A DNA stretch of 64,000 bases, taken from positions 5,704,001 through 5,768,000 of the forward strand of contig OZ018415.1 in NCBI GenBank assembly GCA_963969595.1, read 5' to 3'. Positions within the stretch are counted from its first letter, which is position 1, and each line of letters opens with the position of its first letter. Made by a program: the position numbers and the translations under genes. A model generated the notes under the pieces. It worked only from the letters and a program-made list of their open reading frames with translations, was not told the origin of the DNA and ran no database searches. Below are positions 10,336-23,102 of the stretch, piece after piece. This DNA comes from Neckera pumila (Eukaryota > Streptophyta > Bryopsida > Hypnales > Neckeraceae).

Positions 10336-12219
10336 CTCTTAAATCCTTCAAGGACATTGTTATTTCTAAGGTAGCTGGAAGAATCTACCACAGTGTTTCT
10401 AGGGTAGGCAAGTAAGACAACAACTCGTGGCAAACAACCCTAAGGATCGTTGCAAGAAACACTTGACCTTTTTCTTGTCCCCTTGGCCTTGGACAGGTAG
10501 TTTTTTGCTCATAACCTTTTGCGTCTTACGTCCATTTCCTATGAATTTTGAAATGAAGGAATATATAGTAGTTTCAAACACTGATTAATTTTTTTATAAT
10601 ATTTTAAAAAAGATTTTACTATTTTTAAGCTGCCCCTGAATGGATGTTTACCTTGGCCATTTTGGAGGGGTTTAGTACTATTTCGACCCAAAAATGCAAA
10701 TTTGAAGGTGAAAATTAGAAGACGCTTCAGGTGTTCTATAAAAGTTACACAAGCCTATAAAGAGATTTTTCAAAAATAGTGAAATGACCACCTTCCACAT
10801 GTGCTCAAAGTGCACTACCTTTGCGCACGTGCAAAGATTACAAATTTTTTTCCCAAAGATGAAAACGGTTGAAAAGAAGCATCTTCAAGTTAGAAAAAAT
10901 GACTTTTGGGGGGGGGGGATTTTTGAATTCTTTTACTATTTATTCAAAATAAAATCCCAAAGTGTCTAGTTTTCTTGCATTTTTCTCTTTGACCGTGCTT
11001 AACTTTTAGAGATAAATTTTTCTAGGTCTAAAACTTTCACATGCGTACTTTTTGGAATGCTTCCAAATTATCCAAATTATCCATGTTTTACTTTATTTTT
11101 AAAAGTTTTGTTCCAAGTCACAGTATTCTAGTACTAAGCCTGGTTTGAGCCAAAATTGTTAAGTGTTTCTTACAACAACCATACATGCAGGGCAATTTTG
11201 GCATTGTTCTGCCGAAATAGTTTGGTTTTTTCAATTCGACAATTCGGTAGGAAGATAGGAATTTTTTTGTTTTCAACACTTTATGAAGACGCTCCTAATT
11301 TTGGATTGATTCTTTTTATTCATGTGTAAATGTATTGCTTTTTCTAATTTTTCTCAAAAACAATTATTTTAGATTTTTAGAAATAGTTGTAAATAATTTT
11401 TTAAATTTTGATATCTTCCAAATTTTCCCGAGTTTTTTACGAAACTGACCTACACGTACGGTACCCCTAAATTTAGTGCTGCTCTAAAGTCAAACTCTCT
11501 CTTTCTCTAGAAACCTCACAAGTAAGTGTCCCTCAACTGAGCAGCTGCCGATCCAGAGTAATCTTCTAGAAGCAAGTTTTTTTTAAAGCAAATCAATCGC
11601 ATTCGATGCTTGTAGGGCAGAGGGAAAAAGATGTACCAATTTTTAAAAAGAGCCTTTCATGGCAGCTCCACAATTCTTGTTATTCCCTAGATAGAAGGCC
11701 TAAGGGACAAGAAATGTCCTTTTAGAATTAAGCCATATATAATGAACCTAAATATAATCCCTTGGTTGTCCAAAAGTGTCTTCTACAAGTTGATTCCAAG
11801 ACTTCTCATCTCAATGTGCCTCTTTCATCCGCCTTATTATTTCTCGGTACCTATAAAGACTCTTGCCCATCACCTCGCTTTAATTTGTACCTACCCACAA
11901 GCCCCACCGTGCATCTAGCCCTCGACACTTTATGCCTCAAGATAACTGGATCCTTAGGAAACCATCTTCATTCTATAGATTATTAGGTGTTCTATTTGAT
12001 TGTTGATGTTGAAGGCATAAAGTCTTGTGGTCCTTCAATTGGGCCTCGGAAATAGGATTATTAATAATTTGAGGACTAGGGACACTATAAGGAATGTCAA
12101 TCTAGGGTTCAAGAAAAAACCTTCTCCCAAATTTTATTCATATTCATCACCTTAAAGTCTTGCAAGAAGCCTATAACAACTTTTTTTGGCAATAGGAAAA
12201 TAATTCTTGGCATATCTAG
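10336..12219. other. AT-rich intergenic, repeat-derived
   Basis: It contains the second copy of the 1-180 dispersed repeat (10400-10580), a run of about ten G at 10909, and AT-rich sequence with poly-A/T tracts. A plus-strand frame at 11762-11986 is unremarkable. No gene was recognised. Confidence 0.5.
10400..10580 (-). repeat. Dispersed repeat, copy 2 (relates to 1-180)
   Basis: The reverse complement matches 1-180 in block order: a GGAAATGGAC-like block, TTATGAGCAAAAAA, AAGGGGACAA and TTTCTTGCAA. Confidence 0.5.
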
Positions 12220-12861
12220 ATTCTTGCCAAAATGTACAATTTTCATACGTAATAGTCTAGGATGGACTTTAGGTGCACTTGTTTTCAATACTTAGAGAAT
12301 TTATAGTTTATTCAATTTATATAGAGTTCCAAAAATACTTTCTAAGATAATCTAAAATCTCCTTTAGACTACCAACAAGATCTAGCAAAAAATTCCACCG
12401 TCCAAAAGTAAGAACTGTGTTCAAACCTTCTTTTGGACAATTTTAACCATTAATGTCTTTTTGCACAAGTAGGTTTGACTTCAAATATTTTGCTTTGATG
12501 GATAAATGTAAAAAAGGTTGCCTTTTAATTTGAAATTGCTCAATTTCATATTTCTCAACTCTGATAGCTAATTGAATGAAGGCATGCCATATATATATAA
12601 TTGAATTCTATGAAAAAAGACATTAAAAGAAATTAGATTTCAAGCATTTGAGTTCTTACCTTATTGCCCACACTCAATTAATCTTTTGTTTGGGGTGGCA
12701 TAATTTTACCTTCCAAGCATTGATTGAAATTAAAACTATATCTCAAAGAAACTACTAATGCATAATTTCTCATCTTGTAAAAGTTTTGAAAAATTACACC
12801 AAGAAATGAGATCATAGAACCTACCCAAACTTCAATAGAACTTTAATCCTTTAGGAATTAA
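12220..12861 (+). mobile_element. Decayed fragments of two repeat families
   Basis: 12222-12400 matches the interior of the TAAGGTAACT element family (compare 34990-35150). About 12444-12861 resembles a TTAA-family element with an internal deletion; its right end reads CTTTAGGAATTAA with TTAA at 12858-12861. Boundaries are approximate. Confidence 0.45.
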
Positions 12862-13149
12862 CCTTAAAAGAAACAAAATAATCTTACCACAATGGATGAC
12901 AAATATTAGAAGAGAAAATAATAGGATAACTTAATGCCTTAATCTAAGATATTTTCCCATAGTATAAATAAACCCATAATGAACACTTGAATAATTCACC
13001 ATTTATTCATATAGTATCCACGAGACAACATGATGTATTGGAATCTTCTTTCAAATGTCAAATTGAACAAAAGCAAAGACAATTATCTAATAAGATAATT
13101 GCACTGAACCCTAAATGTGACCTCTTTTTGAAATCAACCCCTACAAATT

Positions 13150-13368
13150 CTTGCCTAAACTATATTCCCTCTATTTAGGAGAGACTACGGTTACTTTTGT
13201 ATACACCTATTTTCAACATTTATGAAAATTCATAGTTTATTCATACAATGTCCAAAAAATGCCTAAGAAAGGCATCTAGAATCCTCTTTTGACTCCCAAC
13301 AAGATCCGACAAAAAAATAGCAACAATGACCAATTGCTTATTTGGATGCACTTAGATGTAATTACCAA
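13150..13368 (+). mobile_element. Partial TAAGGTAACT-family element
   Basis: Blocks CTTGCCTAAA, TACACCTATTTTCAACA, CATAGTTTATTCATAC and GTCCAAAAAATGC follow the same order as at 34985-35100. The right end GATGTAATTACC matches the family terminus. The left terminus is missing. Confidence 0.55.
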
Positions 13369-13690
13369 GGGTTTTTTTTTTCATTTTTTAAGAAGTGCCA
13401 AAGTGGCGATTTAAAATGTCATAGTGGTGCTCCAAATTTCAACATTCATCCACATATTGGATAGAAAATATCACATTAGCACATATCACGTGTCTATAAT
13501 ATGGTTTTCATCAAAAATTTGACAATTTCATCCAAGATTTTTTTTAATTTGAAGTTCTTTTGGCAATTTCATCCAAGTTTTTTGGCATTTCTTAGCCTGA
13601 TTATTTTTTTTGGTGCAATCTGGCACTAGAAAGCCAAAAAAAAAAGTCCTACTAGTTACCTATATCAACATCCTCCTCTGCACATAACAA
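13369..13690. other. Intergenic, nothing recognised
   Basis: AT-rich sequence with poly-T tracts and a short repeated GGCAATTTCATCCAAG-like phrase near 13520 and 13562. No gene, RNA or complete element is visible. Confidence 0.5.
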
Positions 13691-14074
13691 TCACTTCTGC
13701 ATGAAGTTGGAGTTGCAGCAGAAGCAAGCGCTTCTGTCATTACAGTTGCCCGGCGGGTTGTCAAACCTAAAGCCCTTGAAAATCTTGATGATCTTGATGG
13801 TGGTGGAGGGCTTGCCTGCAGCAGCGAAGGTTGCAAGTGATCACGTCGTTTCCAAAGATATTGGAGGTGAAAGATGTGGAGAAATGCGTGACCGGTACCA
13901 AAGTCCTTGAACTTGGAATGGCAGTGCAAGTCCAAACTCAAACCGATAGTTCTGAATTCTTTCTCCATTGTGACTGTCACCCCTTCCACCATTCCCAACT
14001 GCTGCAATGACTTACACAAGGATCACGACAATGAGGCTGGAAACTCGTGACCTGGAAAAGTCAGAGGTCGCCAT
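13691..14074 (-). pseudogene. S-protein-homologue-like secreted protein, frameshifted
   Basis: Reading the minus strand through frame changes gives a protein of the size expected for plant self-incompatibility S-protein homologues (about 128 codons). It starts at 14072-14074 with MATSDFSRSRVSSLIVVILV, a plausible signal peptide that ends in a stop. Next come GLSLDLHCHSKFKDFG in a second frame, [19 protein letters not shown] in a third, and [15 protein letters not shown] to [17 protein letters not shown] in a fourth segment, ending in TGA at 13691-13693. The LxLHCxS block, the aromatic-rich middle and the Cys-rich C-terminus in this order are the family signature as I know it. The stop and frame changes indicate a pseudogene. 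Assembly errors are an alternative. Confidence 0.5.
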
Positions 14075-15161
14075 GACGGACTTCGATCACCTGCACACTT
14101 CAGTACTTTCTGTCAAGTATGAACTAAAGGATAATAATTACTTGTTACATCATAACTATGATACAGTTGCAAGCAATTGAAACACAATGATATATTTGGT
14201 GGCGAGAAAGTAACTGAATTCCAAATGAGATTTCGCTTCAAGAATGCAGGTACTAGAAGAAGATTGAAGTAAAATACATCATCAACCACACTCCAAAGTT
14301 GTTTATTGGTACGACGAGCTATAACATGCACTAATCAATTCATGTCTTGAAGAAACCTTGAATTAAAACATCCATTACTAATGCAAGACATTGATTCTAC
14401 TAGTAAAGAGGGTGCTGCAGTATTCAGACCTGTGACCCAAGAGAACGAGAGAGTTGCTGCAGCTCAGGTGCTTATAAGCGGGAGATCCTAGGAAAAAATG
14501 AGCCCCACTGACAAAACCTTACCCCTCCTATGACCTCCTCCCGAAACTTCCAAACTTTCTCATACCCGCTTCAGCAGAGTTCACAACACTCAGTATCCTC
14601 CTAGCAAGAGTTGAAGTGTTCAACTGACCAGTTACATTTCGCAAGAATCTAAGACTTGATGCAACTCACTCATCTTGCGAGACTTCAATTGAAGAGAAGG
14701 CAAAGAGAGATTTCCTTGCCCTCCACGCAAAACTTCAAAAAAAAACACCTTGCGAGACGTCATCTTAGCTCAATTCCAACTTAATAGAATTCGGTAAAAG
14801 AATATGCCAAAGAATCACAAAAGATTAACAAGTAATACTACTGGCATCCGCGTTCAAATCCACCAGAAATAGGCTCATCCGTCAGCACCGAAATGGATTT
14901 GATGTAATCACTATTAATTAAAAAATATGTTGCAGACTACAAATTGATGAGTACACTCTTACTGGTGCCCTTGTCTGTTGTTGGCAAACCACATCCAAAG
15001 CTTTTGGAACTTTGTCACTTCTAATTCATCTGGCCCTACATGGCAACAAACGTTACCAAGTACCAGAACTCAAAACCTCACAAGCAATTCTTATCCTCCA
15101 TGACAAGCTGGTCCTACCAAGCCGCTACTAACTAGTACACGAACGTACCCCAGCGGGTGGC
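14075..15161. other. Intergenic between SPH-like pseudogene and biotin carboxylase
   Basis: No coding segment, structured RNA or clear transposon was recognised. The part next to 15162 should contain the 3' UTR of the biotin carboxylase gene. Confidence 0.5.
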
Positions 15162-18100
15162 TTACGCAGCAGAGTTTACTGTTTCCTTGATTGACATCAG
15201 TGAAGGTGGCTGCAAAGTGCAAACAAAAAGGATGAGCAACAAGGCGAAGAGCAGATTCAGATCTCATTTCACTTCCTTTCAATCAAATACATCATGTGTA
15301 TCAAAGTGCACTTACAGCTTGGAGATCATCTTCATGTTTGGGGATGAAGGCTGTGTCTACATTACCGTCCTTGAAGTCCTGAAGTAGATATGAAAACGTT
15401 TCAGCAACACTAAAATCCTAACAGCATAAACACGACTTACAACAACAGAATCTTCAAAACACTGGAATGGACCTCAAAGAAATTTACACAAATCCAAACA
15501 AAAAATTCAGGTTCCAAAGCAATTGCACAGATGGAAACTTGAAGAAGTACGTGACCTGGTCACTCTGGATAAAAAAGGGAGTGAAAATGATTTCATTTTC
15601 AAGTGGCAATCAAAACCTATATCTATACCGAGACAGTAAAACTTCAAGAAGTGGGACTCACCTGGATGTCTAAGATGAGCTTGTGGTAGTCAATGGTGGT
15701 CGGAATGCCTAGCACAAAAGCAAAAAATATCCAGATCAGTCTCAAACTCAAATCATAAGTCAGATGAGAAATGAGAATAGGAATTATGCTAGAAGTGAGA
15801 CTCTAATGAAATTACAAAGAATTGCATTAGAAAACCAGCAATATTGAAAAGTTGCAATTGGACCATGCTGAACACGACTGAACAGGGGCGGCAATTAACC
15901 TGTGATAATAGTGTCATTCAGAGCTCGTTTCATCCTTTCAATAGCTTTCTCCCTTGTTGGAGCCCAAACAATCAGCTGCACGCACAGATGCATTAGTACT
16001 ACGAAGCAATTTCCACAAGCAAAAAGGGAGAATTGAAAACACTAGAAGCATATATAACTAGTCATCGGGTTTGAAAAACTGACCTTTCCAAGCAACGAGT
16101 CATAACTAGGAGGCACCACGTAATCCGTGTAGATGTGGCTATCCATTCTCACAAATGGGCCACCAGGAGGCAAATAGCCAGTAATACGCCCTGCACTTAG
16201 AACGAGAGACTTGTGAGCCGGTAGACTTTCCTCAAATTCGCAAGTCAAAAATTGAAATAAAATTTCCTAGTCAACATATTTAGGTTTCATATCCGATGAG
16301 TGTGTATGCGACTCGAATTCGAAGTGACACTCGACATGGATTTGGTGTCTATTCTTTAATAACTGATCTGACCTGGTCCAGGACGGAAGTTTTGGAAAGC
16401 ATCCTCTGCATTGATGCGGCACTCAATGGAATGTCCCCTTAGCACAATCTCGTCCTGCAAAGCCAAAAACAACCATAAACAGTGTTAGAAGAAATCAATT
16501 ATGGAGGTTCAAACTGAATTTTAGCAGCCAATGGCCAGTTTGAACACACGGAAAAAATTGCAAGTCACAAATAGTTAAAATTTATATCAATCACCTAAAT
16601 GAGTAATTGACTCCATGAAAACGAAAGTTACACTATTCACGAACATCCAATTAAGCGTCTACAAGTGTTGACTTAACATTCAGTGGTGGTACCATTAGTA
16701 GGATGGTAGACATTTAGTGTTTAGTGTTTAGAGTTACCAACACTTCTTATCATTACCCAACCGTGTTACTCACATTCTTTGAGAACCTGTCAATATTCAT
16801 GAACATCCAATCTCACTGTCTTTTAAGTGCCAAGTTAACATTTAGCGCTCTGGTGGACATATAGAGTTACTGTTCCTAATTAGTGTTACATTTACAAGTG
16901 TACTTTTCTGCAACCAAAAGTACTCAAGTTTTAATTATGCTGGTCCAGACTGTACCTGAGTATACCGAAGTTTTTCTCCCAATGCTACCCGAATCTGCTC
17001 CTCAATCAAATCAACAGCATATATCATTTCAGTCACCGGGTGCTCCACTTGAATACGGGTATTCATCTCCATGAAGAAAAAGTTGCCACTCTCATCAAGT
17101 AAGAATTCGACTGTGCCAACTCCAACATAGCCTATAGAAGCAGCAGCAGCGACAGCTGCATCACCCATTGCTTTTCGCAATTCGGGAGTCAAGGCCGGAG
17201 AAGGGGCCTCTTCCAAGAGCTTCTGGTTCCTTCTCTGTAGTGTCAAGAGAAAAACGAGTTTTAGTTCACCAGTACGCTACACATGATCGATTACATGCCT
17301 CAGTCTCTGTACGTCCTACGACAGTATTCAGGTAGAGGATAATAATACCGTTTACAGACCTAATCCTGCCTCCTATTACAAGAAATTAATATATGGAGAT
17401 CAAAATTTGATCCCAACAGACTTGGCTCTTAAACCAGAGTCATCTCTATCGTGATCTCCCAAAGTTTCATTGTTACATATACGAAAATGCTTGAAGAGGC
17501 GCAAATTATATACTCTACCTTATATTCCACAATATGTAAAAGAATTGGTCCAGCAAGGTGCTGAATATCGAAAAAATACCTGAATGCTGCAGTCACGTTC
17601 GCCAAAATGGACTACGTTTCCATATTTGTCGGCTAGCACCTGCAATCCAAATTCAGAGCAGGAAGGTTCATTAAATCTCCTCGGGAATATAATCTGCTAG
17701 GGGTGAAAAAATAATCCTTTTTCAAAAGGCAACCAATCACTGCTCAGGATTGTTTCACTTAATTTTGACTCCCCTCTGTGCAATTGTCATAGATTATTCA
17801 AGAATTCAAGTGTACCAACCAAACGGAGCTACAATTCCGACACAATGATTCTATGACTAGCTCCACAAGCAAGATAAACGAGATAATTGCGACGGCTAAT
17901 AACAACCCTCAGGTCTAGGGAGACATGCTCCTAACCCTGTGAAGACGTAAGCAAGGTTTGATAACCCTTCATGAATTCCACAGAAGGATCGTTCATTCAA
18001 ATTCTTTCATCACGCTCCATGATACCATGCTTGCTATCAAAAGAATCTGGAACAGTACCGGTAGTTTATAGATTTTAAAACCCATACCTGAAATTCTATG

Positions 18101-21100
18101 TGCCTAGGATTCTGAATGTATCTCTCCAGATACACACCATCGTTGCCAAAAGCAGCCCCGGCCTCACTCCTAGCTTGCTGCACATGCAAAGCGTCATACG
18201 CTGGTGAGAACTCTCATTTTACAGATCTCATTTCATTTAAGTCTGACAGGTAATCACAAATTGCGTAGAATGTGTGCTCCTCATCAGCTCGGTACTCTAG
18301 AAAAAGCAAATATCAAGCACAAGTGACTTAGTAGTTGCAGGATAAACATAATGAGTTACAACCAAACTTTTCAAAAAAAAGATACCTGCAAAAGTTTCAC
18401 GAACTCTCCAGGCTCAAGTGCAAGCCTCATTCCGCGTCCACCACCTCCAGCTGTTGCCTGATTCACAACAAGTGGAAGGACGATAATAGGGATTAGCGAG
18501 CTGGCCAGTCGAAGAAAGTAGTAGCATATAAAATATGCAAACTTGCGAGAAAGTGAAAATAACCCCAAATGCCCGAAATTAAAAATTATTTTCATTAATC
18601 TAACAGATACTTACAGTAACTCAAAGCATATTTCAATCGATCAAAAATATAGGATATCACTTTATCTTCCTATTGATCCATACTGTTACCTGGAAAGCAT
18701 CCTAAATGATCTAAATCAAATTCTATAGATGTGGAAGTGGCCAATTTGCTCATTTGGGTACTTGGGAACTACTGTACACAAGACTAAGCACAGAAGCACA
18801 GAAGCACCAATTTTTATAACTATCATGTACCTTGATCATGACCGGGAAGCCAATCTCGTGAGCAAGTCGCACTGCTTCCTCCGTTGACTGTTAAACAAGC
18901 AAACTTCCGCATTAGTGTAATGGAACGGATAATAGTCTGCCTTTCAAATGTTTATAAAACAAATCGAATATTGAACACTGAGGAGCCGCCTCACCTGGAC
19001 GAGCCCTTCACTGCCGGGCACGGTAGGGACTCCAGCATTCTTCATTGTCTCCCGAGCTGTTGCCTTATCCCCCATAACGCGAATACTGTCTGACTGCATG
19101 CCGCAAGAGTTATATAAATAACTGCTCAAATTTCTGGAGTAAGTTGCCTACTAACCAGGATCCACAAAATGAAGTATAGTTTAGATCCACAAAATACCAG
19201 GATTAACAAAATGAGATATACAGCTTAAGTGCAACTACTCACGTTCGGACCAATGAAGTTGAGACCGTGGTCTTTGCAGATATCCACAAAAGTGGCATTC
19301 TCTGCTAAGAAACCATAGCCTGGATGCAACATTGTGCACCTGTGACCGACTGCAGCCGCCATTATGTTGGGCACGTTGAGGTACCTAAATTGTTACAAAA
19401 GGGATCCAAAAGTGGCAGACAAAGTATTTAGTAATCAGATTATTTCAGGAACTTCTAGACACCATCTACGATTCACAGGTGGAGGTATTCCCAACGTCAA
19501 AGTGATCATACCATACACAAAACCAACAGTTTTCTTAAGCAAGCTTAATAAAATTGACTCATCCTTAGGAAAATGAGTTGAATTTTTTTTTAATCGAGAA
19601 ACATTGAATGCCACGAACAGGGTAGGGGATCCAAACTTGTCAGAAAAGGTGACCGAAAAGCGAGAAACAGAGTTTCTAGTAAAATTAAACAGGAAAGATA
19701 TTAAAGTTTCTTAAACCTTGGAAAGACATTTAAATTCACGAGAGTTATATCCAACGTTAAGTTCAACACTATTTCAGATTCACTACTGGAACACCAGCAA
19801 CATTCATTAGATTCACTGAAACAAGATCAGCACCCCACTTTTAATGAATTTAAAGAGAACTTTATTGAACGCACTAACAAGCTTCCCATTACCTCTTCAC
19901 ACCGTTGCTCATTAGATTTACCACTCCTATTTCACTAAAACATTTCGTATTCCTTGCAATCTAAACGTTGAATATTCTGAACATGTCCGTAAAAAGATAC
20001 CTTGTCTCAGTTGGACAAAGTATGGAGTGAAACTGATACGAATAAGGCTCGCCTGGTTTGGAGATTCAACCACAATCCTGGAGTAGAGTTGAATTTAAGA
20101 AGATTTAAGGGAAGGTGGGGATTGACTTACAACTGGCTACTACGGGCTTCGCCAATACAAACAGCTTCACCAGCCTGCTAGACATATAACTATTGTATAC
20201 GGTAATCAAATAATGAATACTTTGGTATGTTTATCTAAAAATATCTATAAATCTGACCACTCTAATAGTACCAATTATGCTCATATGTGTGGTTACCTTA
20301 ATTCAAGAGAAAGAAGGATTGGCTAACTACTGACTACTAGGGGCTTCGTCAATACAAATAGCTCCATCAGGTAACTGGACTACGAATCCTTAGAGCTTAC
20401 GCATACGGTATCCAAATACCGCATTCTTCGGTGGATTAAAAACCTAACAAGAACGTCTAAAAATCCGAGCATTCTAATAGTACGAACAACTGTGGTTACC
20501 TAAATTCTAGAGGAAAGGAGCATAGACTTACGACTGACTGCTGGGAGCTTCCCCAATACAAACCAATTCATCAACCCGCCGGACTGTGAATCCTTAGAAC
20601 TCTCGCATATGGTATCCAAACACCGCATTCTTTCGTGGATTGAAAAAAAATTAACAAGAACGCCTACAAATCTGAGCATTCCAATACTACAACCATTATT
20701 GTGCTTCCCCCAATTCAAGAGAAAGGGACGATAGACTTACGACTGACTGCTGGGAGCTTCGCCAATACAAACGGCTTCATCCGCCAGTTGGACGTGCAGC
20801 GCCTGCCTATCAATCGTGGAATGCACCGCCACGCACTGAATCCCCATCTCATGCGCCGTGCGAATGATGCGCACCGCAATCTCCCCGCGATTCGCCACCA
20901 AAATCTTCTCATCCTGGCACGTCGCAGACAAGCCTCCATTATGTGCTTTCCCTCTCCCCTTCCCCTTCCTCTTCGTCTCCGTTGCCACGGCGTTTTTAAA
21001 CCCCACGGCTTGCTTCAACGCAACCGACCCCATTTGAAAGCCACCACTGCTGCATCGTATACTCTTCCTCGTCGCGCCTAACACACTCGACTTCCGACCC

Positions 21101-21442
21101 TGGCATTGACGTTGTTGGACCTCTTCCGCAATGCCGCAAGCTCGCTGCCAAGCCCAAAAAATAAACACAAAAGCGACAAAACATTAAACCCCGGGAACTA
21201 AACTTAACTACACACTCACATCTCACATCACGAAGCACGAGGAATCCCAACACGGTGAATCCTAACACGATGAATCCTGAAACGATGAATCCTCTCTTCT
21301 TCGCGATAGTAGTGCAAGTGTCAGATATCAAGATAACATCAGAATGCAAGGACTGTTTACACCAAACAAAGTTGTTCGGACTGAGAAAAAAAATGTGGAG
21401 AAAGCTTACTGTGGAGAACGTGAGCTGCTGGAGAGTCTCCAT
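15162..21442 (-). CDS. CAC2: Biotin carboxylase subunit of plastid acetyl-CoA carboxylase, 15 exons, 552 aa
   Basis: It catalyses ATP-dependent carboxylation of biotin on BCCP, the first half-reaction of plastid fatty-acid synthesis. Exons (minus): 21410-21442, 20741-21144, 19243-19384, 18995-19093, 18831-18887, 18386-18457, 18088-18177, 17580-17639, 16956-17234, 16373-16454, 16084-16190, 15900-15975, 15662-15708, 15316-15378, 15162-15209. All junctions are GT-AG and keep frame. Residues 1 to about 88 are basic and Ser/Arg-rich, as in a transit peptide. The catalytic region starts near 89 with [23 protein letters not shown] is at 166-171, the ATP-grasp glycine loop [10 protein letters not shown] at 247-256 and [15 protein letters not shown] at 374-388. 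Length matches plant homologues. The first ATG gives a phase-0 exon 1 of 11 codons. Introns 2 and 9 carry tandem duplications. A MITE lies about 200 bp upstream. Confidence 0.95.
16632..16880. repeat. Diverged tandem duplication in intron 9 of the biotin carboxylase gene
   Basis: Two units share ATTCACGAACATCCAAT / ATTCATGAACATCCAAT, a TTAACATT(C/T)AG block and a GACAT...AGAGTTAC end. They begin near 16635 and 16796. Confidence 0.55.
20100..20760 (-). repeat. Tandem copies of the exon 2 end and 5' splice site inside intron 2
   Basis: The true exon 2 ends [14 protein letters not shown] at 20741, followed by GTAAGTC. Three further copies occur downstream in the intron, about 200 bp apart. Near 20127-20190 the minus strand encodes [14 protein letters not shown] followed by TAAGTC. 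Near 20335-20395 it encodes [17 protein letters not shown] followed by a stop. Near 20530-20590 it encodes [15 protein letters not shown] followed by GTAAGTC. Intronic sequence between copies is also repeated (GGATCC-free blocks such as GGTATCCAAA and CCGCATTCTT). The copies are decayed exon-intron junction duplicates, and the nearest one still has an intact-looking donor. Confidence 0.85.
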
Positions 21443-21651
21443 GGAGGTGGTAAAGCGAGAGAATGCGCAATGGTGAACGGGGGCGATGGTGAAGAGGAGG
21501 AGGAGGTTCAAGGGCTGGGACTCTGGGAGGGGAAACCAAAGCTGCTGGCGATGTGAACGAGGTCAGTGTGGACGGGGTTATGGGTGGGAAGATACCCGGC
21601 CTGGGTTGGTGGGATGGATCTGGTCTCTCCGGGTATCGGATTCGGGGCAGA
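21443..21651 (-). promoter_or_regulatory. 5' UTR/promoter region of biotin carboxylase
   Basis: This is the 209 bp between the start codon and the upstream MITE. No TATA box or other element could be assigned with confidence. The stretch nearest the gene is purine-rich on the plus strand (GAAGAGGAGGAGGAGG), i.e. a CT-rich leader on the sense strand, which is common in plant 5' UTRs. Confidence 0.35.
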
Positions 21652-22063
21652 GTTAAGGTAGAGCCACCCATTCCCGACCAGTGACCCATTCCCGACCTAT
21701 AGATGCACGTATTTTTTATCAAGCTTAGAATGTGTGTTTTTTTCCTTTTCAAGATTGGAATTAATAAATAGATGACACATGTCCCAAGTTGTGAGAAAGA
21801 ATGTAGAAAATAATGATTAGGAAAAAATTTATTGAATGATCCGAATTGGAAGAGTCTAGATGTTGGCCTTGGGTCTAGAGTACTTTTTGCCTCCCAAAAT
21901 TCATAGTAATTTCAATTCAAGCGATAAAGTTACCAATATTTTTGCAATCCTTGTCAGTTCTATCAATGTACCTCTGAAAAATATTTATTTTGCTTTCACT
22001 ACTCCAGATCATGTTGAAATTCCTTATTCAGTCGGTTATGGGTGGCTCTACTTTATCCTTAAC
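21652..22063. mobile_element. Inverted-repeat element upstream of biotin carboxylase (~412 bp)
   Basis: The left end GTTAAGGTAGAGCCACCCA and the right end, read inward, GTTAAGG then GTAGAGCCACCCA are inverted copies. The right arm has a small insertion. A CCACCCATTCCCGA block follows on the left, as in the palindrome at 197-420, so the two are likely related. Confidence 0.6.
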
Positions 22064-22066
22064 CTT

Positions 22067-22215
22067 TTAATCCCTAAGTGCCCAAAGGCTTGTTTTGAAC
22101 TTCTTGGAATTTGCTCTAAATTGAACAAAAAGCCAATGTTTTGATAAGTTGAATCAAATTATTTTGAAGTGTAACCAAACAAATTCAAACTAGACATGCT
22201 AGAGATCACATAGGA

Positions 22216-22252
<37 letters not shown>

Positions 22253-22723
22253 ATCATTTAAGGACTGAAAGATTATAATGTTTGATTATGAGGGTGTTAA
22301 AACTATGAAAATCTTTTAACTCTCTTTTTGCATGTCATATCTAAAAAAATGTTCACCAAAAACATATGTGGTTGAAGGGCCTAACATACAGAACCCCAAT
22401 CAATTTATGGCTTCTCAAAATCTATTCTACAATTTTTTAAATGAATTTCTAGTGTGATTTTTTCTCCAAGATTTAGTGTATTTGAGGCTCATTTCCAAGA
22501 CTCTACAAAAATTCAAGATTGCAATTGGTACCCTTGTACAAAATCTTAAATAGAAAAATTATAATGATTCATTTTCAAAATCAAATTTTTAATGTTAAAA
22601 CTAGACTTCAAAAAGAATTTGTCAAAAACATAAACTACTCAAAATAGAAATTTAGTTAGGTCTTATTTAACTTCAAAGTTTTGTTGACACCAAAATTTGG
22701 TGCCTCGGGCATTTAGGGGTTAA
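22067..22723 (+). mobile_element. TTAA-flanked element, divergent subfamily (~657 bp)
   Basis: The left end TTAATCCCTAAGTGCCC and the right end GGGCATTTAGGGGTTAA are inverted. The interior does not match the 0.9-kb family closely. An AAC trinucleotide run lies at 22217-22251. Confidence 0.55.
22217..22251 (+). repeat. (AAC)n microsatellite
   Basis: About eleven AAC/ACA units in a row inside the 22067-22723 element. Confidence 0.9.
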
Positions 22724-23102
22724 AGCCTGAATCTCTTTTTCAAAATTTTGCACATTTTTGCTTATATCAAAATACAAATATATTTGTTTAACTCAATTTC
22801 TTCAAATAGTTATGTGAAAATTGTTTTGGATAGGAGGACGATTCTATTTAGCCTTGAAGAGGCAAGAGTCAGTAGATCTAAACCCAAAGTACATTGCCAA
22901 AAATTGATCCAATTTATGGACCAATGAGGTGCATTCTTCATTTCTACAATAATATTGAAGGTCATCCATTGGCCACTTTTTGGCCTCAACAACCTTCTAG
23001 GATTTAGTATTACTTTGGATGAATGAGGACTTATCTGAACAAATCATTGCTTTGAAGTACTTTGTTCATCATTGTAAATAAGGATTGCAAAGTATTTACG
23101 GT
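22724..23102. other. Intergenic, nothing recognised
   Basis: AT-rich. Short similarity to 9105-9200 and 52200-52380 (phrases around GGTGCATTCTT and CATCATTG) suggests old repeat sequence. No gene is visible. Confidence 0.4.

Noticed and set aside
20701..21081. 126-codon plus-strand ORF over biotin carboxylase exon 2
   Set aside because: Antisense of a real exon.
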